Assembly: GCA_022561095.1 (NCBI GenBank)
Contig: JADFRV010000143.1
Location: 1-5,769 of the forward strand
Length of the DNA: 5,769 bases
Direction: 5' to 3'
Origin: Chloroflexota bacterium
GTDB taxonomy: Bacteria; Chloroflexota; Dehalococcoidia; SM23-28-2; RBG-16-64-32
The translations under genes and the position numbers were made by a program. Below, one piece after another: positions 3,670 to 5,769 of this stretch; position 1 is the first letter of the stretch; the number at the start of each line of letters is the position of its first letter. The notes below the pieces were generated by a model, which was not told where the DNA came from, made no database searches, and saw nothing but the letters and a program-made list of their open reading frames with translations.

Positions 3670-5031
3670 ATGGGCGACGAGCTAACACTGGAGGAGCTAT
3701 CGAGGTCCACGGGCGAGCCGGTGGAGCGGCTGAGCCAATGGCGGTCGCTGGGGCTTATCGGCGCGGAGGGCAGCGAGGGGTTCCGGCCGGAGGACGTGGA
3801 GGTGGCAGGGCTGGTGCAGCTGTTGCTGCGCCGGGGGATCGGGCTGGAGGCGATCGCGAAAGCGGATAGAGAGCAACGCTTTCTCGGCCACTACCTAGAG
3901 CTCATGTTTCCGGAGGGCGTAACGCCGTCATACTCGCTGGCGGAAGCTGCGGAGATGGCAGGGCTGGAGGTTGGTGTGGCGCGGCGATTCTGGGAGGCGG
4001 TGGGGCTGACGGAACAGGGCGAGATGGCAGGTGAGGAGGACATCACCGCACTCAGAGCCCTAAAGAGCGTGTTGCAGGCCGGCTTTCCCGAAGAACCTCT
4101 CATCCAGGTAATGAGGGTCTGGGCGGACGCGCTAGGACGCGTGGCGGAGGCGGGCCAGCGTTCGTTCCATTTCTACGTGCACGAGCGGCTGAAGGCGAGC
4201 GGCATGTCGGCCGAGGAGCTGATGGCGGCGAGCGATGCGATCAGTCAGCACGCCGTGCCCCAAGCCGAGCCGACGCTCCTGTATCTGTACCGCAAGGGTG
4301 TTGCCAGAGCGAATCGGGAGGACATGGTAATGCACGCGGCGGAGGACGCGGGGCTCGTAGAGATTTCGGAGGTGCCCGGCCAGTTGCAAGCCGCCATCGT
4401 ATTCGTTGACCTGTCCAGCTTCACGCCGCTGGCGGAGGCGATGGGGGACGTTAAGGCGGCGGAGGTGCTGGAGCGCTTCTCGGCGCTGGTGCGGCAGGCG
4501 GCCGCGCATTGGGATGGACGGGTAGTGAAGCAGATCGGGGACGCCTTCTTGCTCGTGTTCCCAGAGTCACGGACGGCGGTGGCCTGCGTGCTGGAGATCG
4601 AAGCGCGAACGGCGGGGGAGCCGCAGTTCCCAGCGGCGCGGAGCGGCGTGCACTGGGGGTCGGTGCTGTACCGCGAGGGTGATTACGTCGGATCGAACGT
4701 GAACATCGCCTCGCGAGTGGCGGCGGAGGCGGGCCGGCACCAGGTGCTGGTGACGTCGGCGGTACGGAAGGAGGCGAAGGGGCTGGCGGAGGTGGAGTTC
4801 GTGCGGCTGGGGAAGCGGCGGCTGAAGGGGCTGGCCGAGGAGCTGGAGCTGTTCGAGGCGCGACCGGTAGGGGCGGAGGAGAGGGAGAAGGCGGTCGATC
4901 CGGTGTGCGGGATGGAGCTGGGGCCGGGGGAGGCGGCGGCGACGCTGACGATGGAGGGCGAGGAGCGCGCGTTCTGCTCGGACGAGTGTCTGCGGCGGTT
5001 CGTGGCGGCGCCGGAGAAGTATTCGGGATGA
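3670..5031 (+). CDS. Class III nucleotidyl cyclase with MerR-like N-terminal region and C-terminal YHS metal-binding domain
   Basis: A 453-residue cytosolic protein. Residues 5-66 look like a MerR-type helix-turn-helix (LTLEELSRSTGEPVERLSQW, GLIGAEGSEGFRPEDVEV). A second helical unit of the same style lies at 88-172, as in adenylate-cyclase regulatory domains. The class III catalytic domain spans about 238-398 and has all six expected residues: metal-binding Asp247 (VFVDLSSFT) and Asp291 (GDAFLLVF), base-recognising Lys287 and Asp338, and transition-state Asn345 and Arg349 (VNIASR). The Lys/Asp pair predicts ATP as substrate and cAMP as product, made by a homodimer. Residues 409-453 form a YHS domain with Cys413 (DPVCGM), Cys436 and Cys440 (FCSDEC), and PEKYSG; this fold binds heavy metals in copper ATPases and related proteins. 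No membrane segments are seen. The ATG at 3670 precedes the HTH; longer starts run through acpS in another frame. No good Shine-Dalgarno is present, so coupling to acpS is likely. Metal control of cAMP output is an inference. Confidence 0.88.
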   Translation: MGDELTLEELSRSTGEPVERLSQWRSLGLIGAEGSEGFRPEDVEVAGLVQLLLRRGIGLEAIAKADREQRFLGHYLELMFPEGVTPSYSLAEAAEMAGLEVGVARRFWEAVGLTEQGEMAGEEDITALRALKSVLQAGFPEEPLIQVMRVWADALGRVAEAGQRSFHFYVHERLKASGMSAEELMAASDAISQHAVPQAEPTLLYLYRKGVARANREDMVMHAAEDAGLVEISEVPGQLQAAIVFVDLSSFTPLAEAMGDVKAAEVLERFSALVRQAAAHWDGRVVKQIGDAFLLVFPESRTAVACVLEIEARTAGEPQFPAARSGVHWGSVLYREGDYVGSNVNIASRVAAEAGRHQVLVTSAVRKEAKGLAEVEFVRLGKRRLKGLAEELELFEARPVGAEEREKAVDPVCGMELGPGEAAATLTMEGEERAFCSDECLRRFVAAPEKYSG

Positions 5032-5769
5032 GGCTGGTCACGGTCGCGGAGATGCAGGAGGCGGAGAAGGGGGCCGGCGTGCCGGTATCGCAGCTGATGG
5101 AGAACGCGGGGCTGGCGGTGGCGCAGGAGGCGTGGCTGCTGCTGGGCGAGGTGGCGGAGCGGCGGCTCGTGGTGCTGGCGGGCCCCGGCAACAACGGCGG
5201 CGATGGGCTGGTGGCGGCGCGGCACCTGCGGGAGTGGGGGGGCGACGCCAGCGTGTACCTGCTGCAGGGCCGCGACGAGAAGGACCCTGTGTTCGCGCCG
5301 CTGGTGGAGGCGAAGGTGCCGACGACGACGGCTGACGAGGACGCGAAGGTGGCGTACAAGCGGCTGGAGGAGCTGCTGGGCGGCGCGGACCTGGTGATCG
5401 ACGCGCTGCTGGGGACAGGCCGCGCCCGGCCGATCGAGGGGGCGCTGGCGGAGGTGCTGGAGCGCCTACAGGCGGCGCGAGGTAGGACGCTGCCGCCGCG
5501 GCTGCTGGCGGTGGACGTGCCGACGGGCCTGGACGCCGACACCGGCGCCGCCGATCCTCGCTGCGTGGCCGCCGACGCGACGGTGGCGCTGGGCTGGAGC
5601 AAGGTGGGGCTGCATGTCCTGCCGGGGGCTCAGCTCGCCGGCCGGGTGGAGGTGGTGGAGATCGGCATACCGAAGAGCGTGGAGTCCGAGGGGTGGACGG
5701 AGCTGATGACGGCCCGCTGGGCGCGTTCGGCGCTGCCGGAACGGCCAGCGGAGGCGCACAAGGGGACGT
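5028..5769 (+). CDS. nnr: Bifunctional NAD(P)H-hydrate epimerase / dehydratase (3'-truncated)
   Basis: The first 247 codons of a metabolite-repair enzyme are present; the gene runs off the window. The N-terminal YjeF/NnrE domain (1 to about 225) interconverts the R and S forms of damaged NAD(P)H hydrate. It shows LMENAG at 23-28, the nucleotide-binding loop GPGNNGGDG at 52-60, DALLGTG at 125-131 and VDVPTGLDADTG at 162-173, where Thr replaces the usual Ser. The last residues, ALPERPAEAHKGT, match the usual beginning of the NnrD dehydratase domain of the ribokinase-like fold, so the full protein is expected to carry both activities, with NnrD dehydrating the hydrate using ADP or ATP. The ATG overlaps the cyclase stop as ATGA, a sign of translational coupling; GGAG at 5013-5016 may serve as a weak ribosome binding site. 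Confidence 0.92.
   Translation, partial: MRLVTVAEMQEAEKGAGVPVSQLMENAGLAVAQEAWLLLGEVAERRLVVLAGPGNNGGDGLVAARHLREWGGDASVYLLQGRDEKDPVFAPLVEAKVPTTTADEDAKVAYKRLEELLGGADLVIDALLGTGRARPIEGALAEVLERLQAARGRTLPPRLLAVDVPTGLDADTGAADPRCVAADATVALGWSKVGLHVLPGAQLAGRVEVVEIGIPKSVESEGWTELMTARWARSALPERPAEAHKGT

Noticed and set aside
4451..5602. Long - strand frame of 383 codons opposite cyclase and nnr
   Set aside because: Its translation is Pro/Ser/Ala-rich without domains, the usual antisense shadow of GC-rich genes; two well-supported + strand genes occupy the region.

Overview
This 5.8-kb bacterial window has three blocks. The GC-rich genes (roughly 70-78% GC in the lines I counted), the flavin-dependent thymidylate synthase ThyX, and a class III nucleotidyl cyclase carrying a MerR-like N-terminus and a YHS tail suggest a high-GC bacterium. 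A Chloroflexota/Dehalococcoidia-type or actinobacterial background would fit, but this is inference and no marker gene settles it.

Block 1 (about 1-2016). The 3' end of a GNAT-like acetyltransferase gene runs into a strong hairpin terminator. From the other side the hairpin is shared with a leftward two-gene unit: a MerR-family metal regulator and, 30 nt downstream, a 24-residue peptide with six cysteines in its last eleven residues, preceded by a strong ribosome binding site. The MerR gene has a promoter of the classic MerR/CueR type: 19-bp spacer, a dyad between -35 and -10, and the ATG at the expected transcription start. To the right, on the + strand, is a fusion of a GbsR/MarR-type winged helix with a pyridoxamine-phosphate-oxidase-like flavin domain. 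A perfect 18-bp palindrome overlaps its predicted transcription start. The interval from about 100 to 2016 is clearly lower in GC (about 48-57% in counted lines) than both flanks, so it may be an acquired accessory module for metal or redox stress.

Block 2 (2121-2970). thyX lies on the - strand, convergent with the fusion gene, with a good Shine-Dalgarno site and an extended -10 promoter. Its signature motif departs from the textbook RHRxxSxNExSxR form.

Block 3 (3176-5769). A tight + strand operon: acpS (holo-ACP synthase), a 453-residue protein with a MerR-like N-terminus, a nucleotidyl cyclase domain and a YHS metal-binding tail, then the start of a bifunctional NAD(P)H-hydrate epimerase/dehydratase (Nnr) that runs off the window. 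The acpS/cyclase junction consists of four tandem 7-bp units ending at the cyclase ATG. The cyclase and nnr genes overlap by ATGA.

The strongest candidates for something undescribed are the MerR/cysteine-rich micropeptide operon and the cyclase-YHS protein. Both suggest metal-linked signalling or metal buffering, but neither function is shown by sequence alone.
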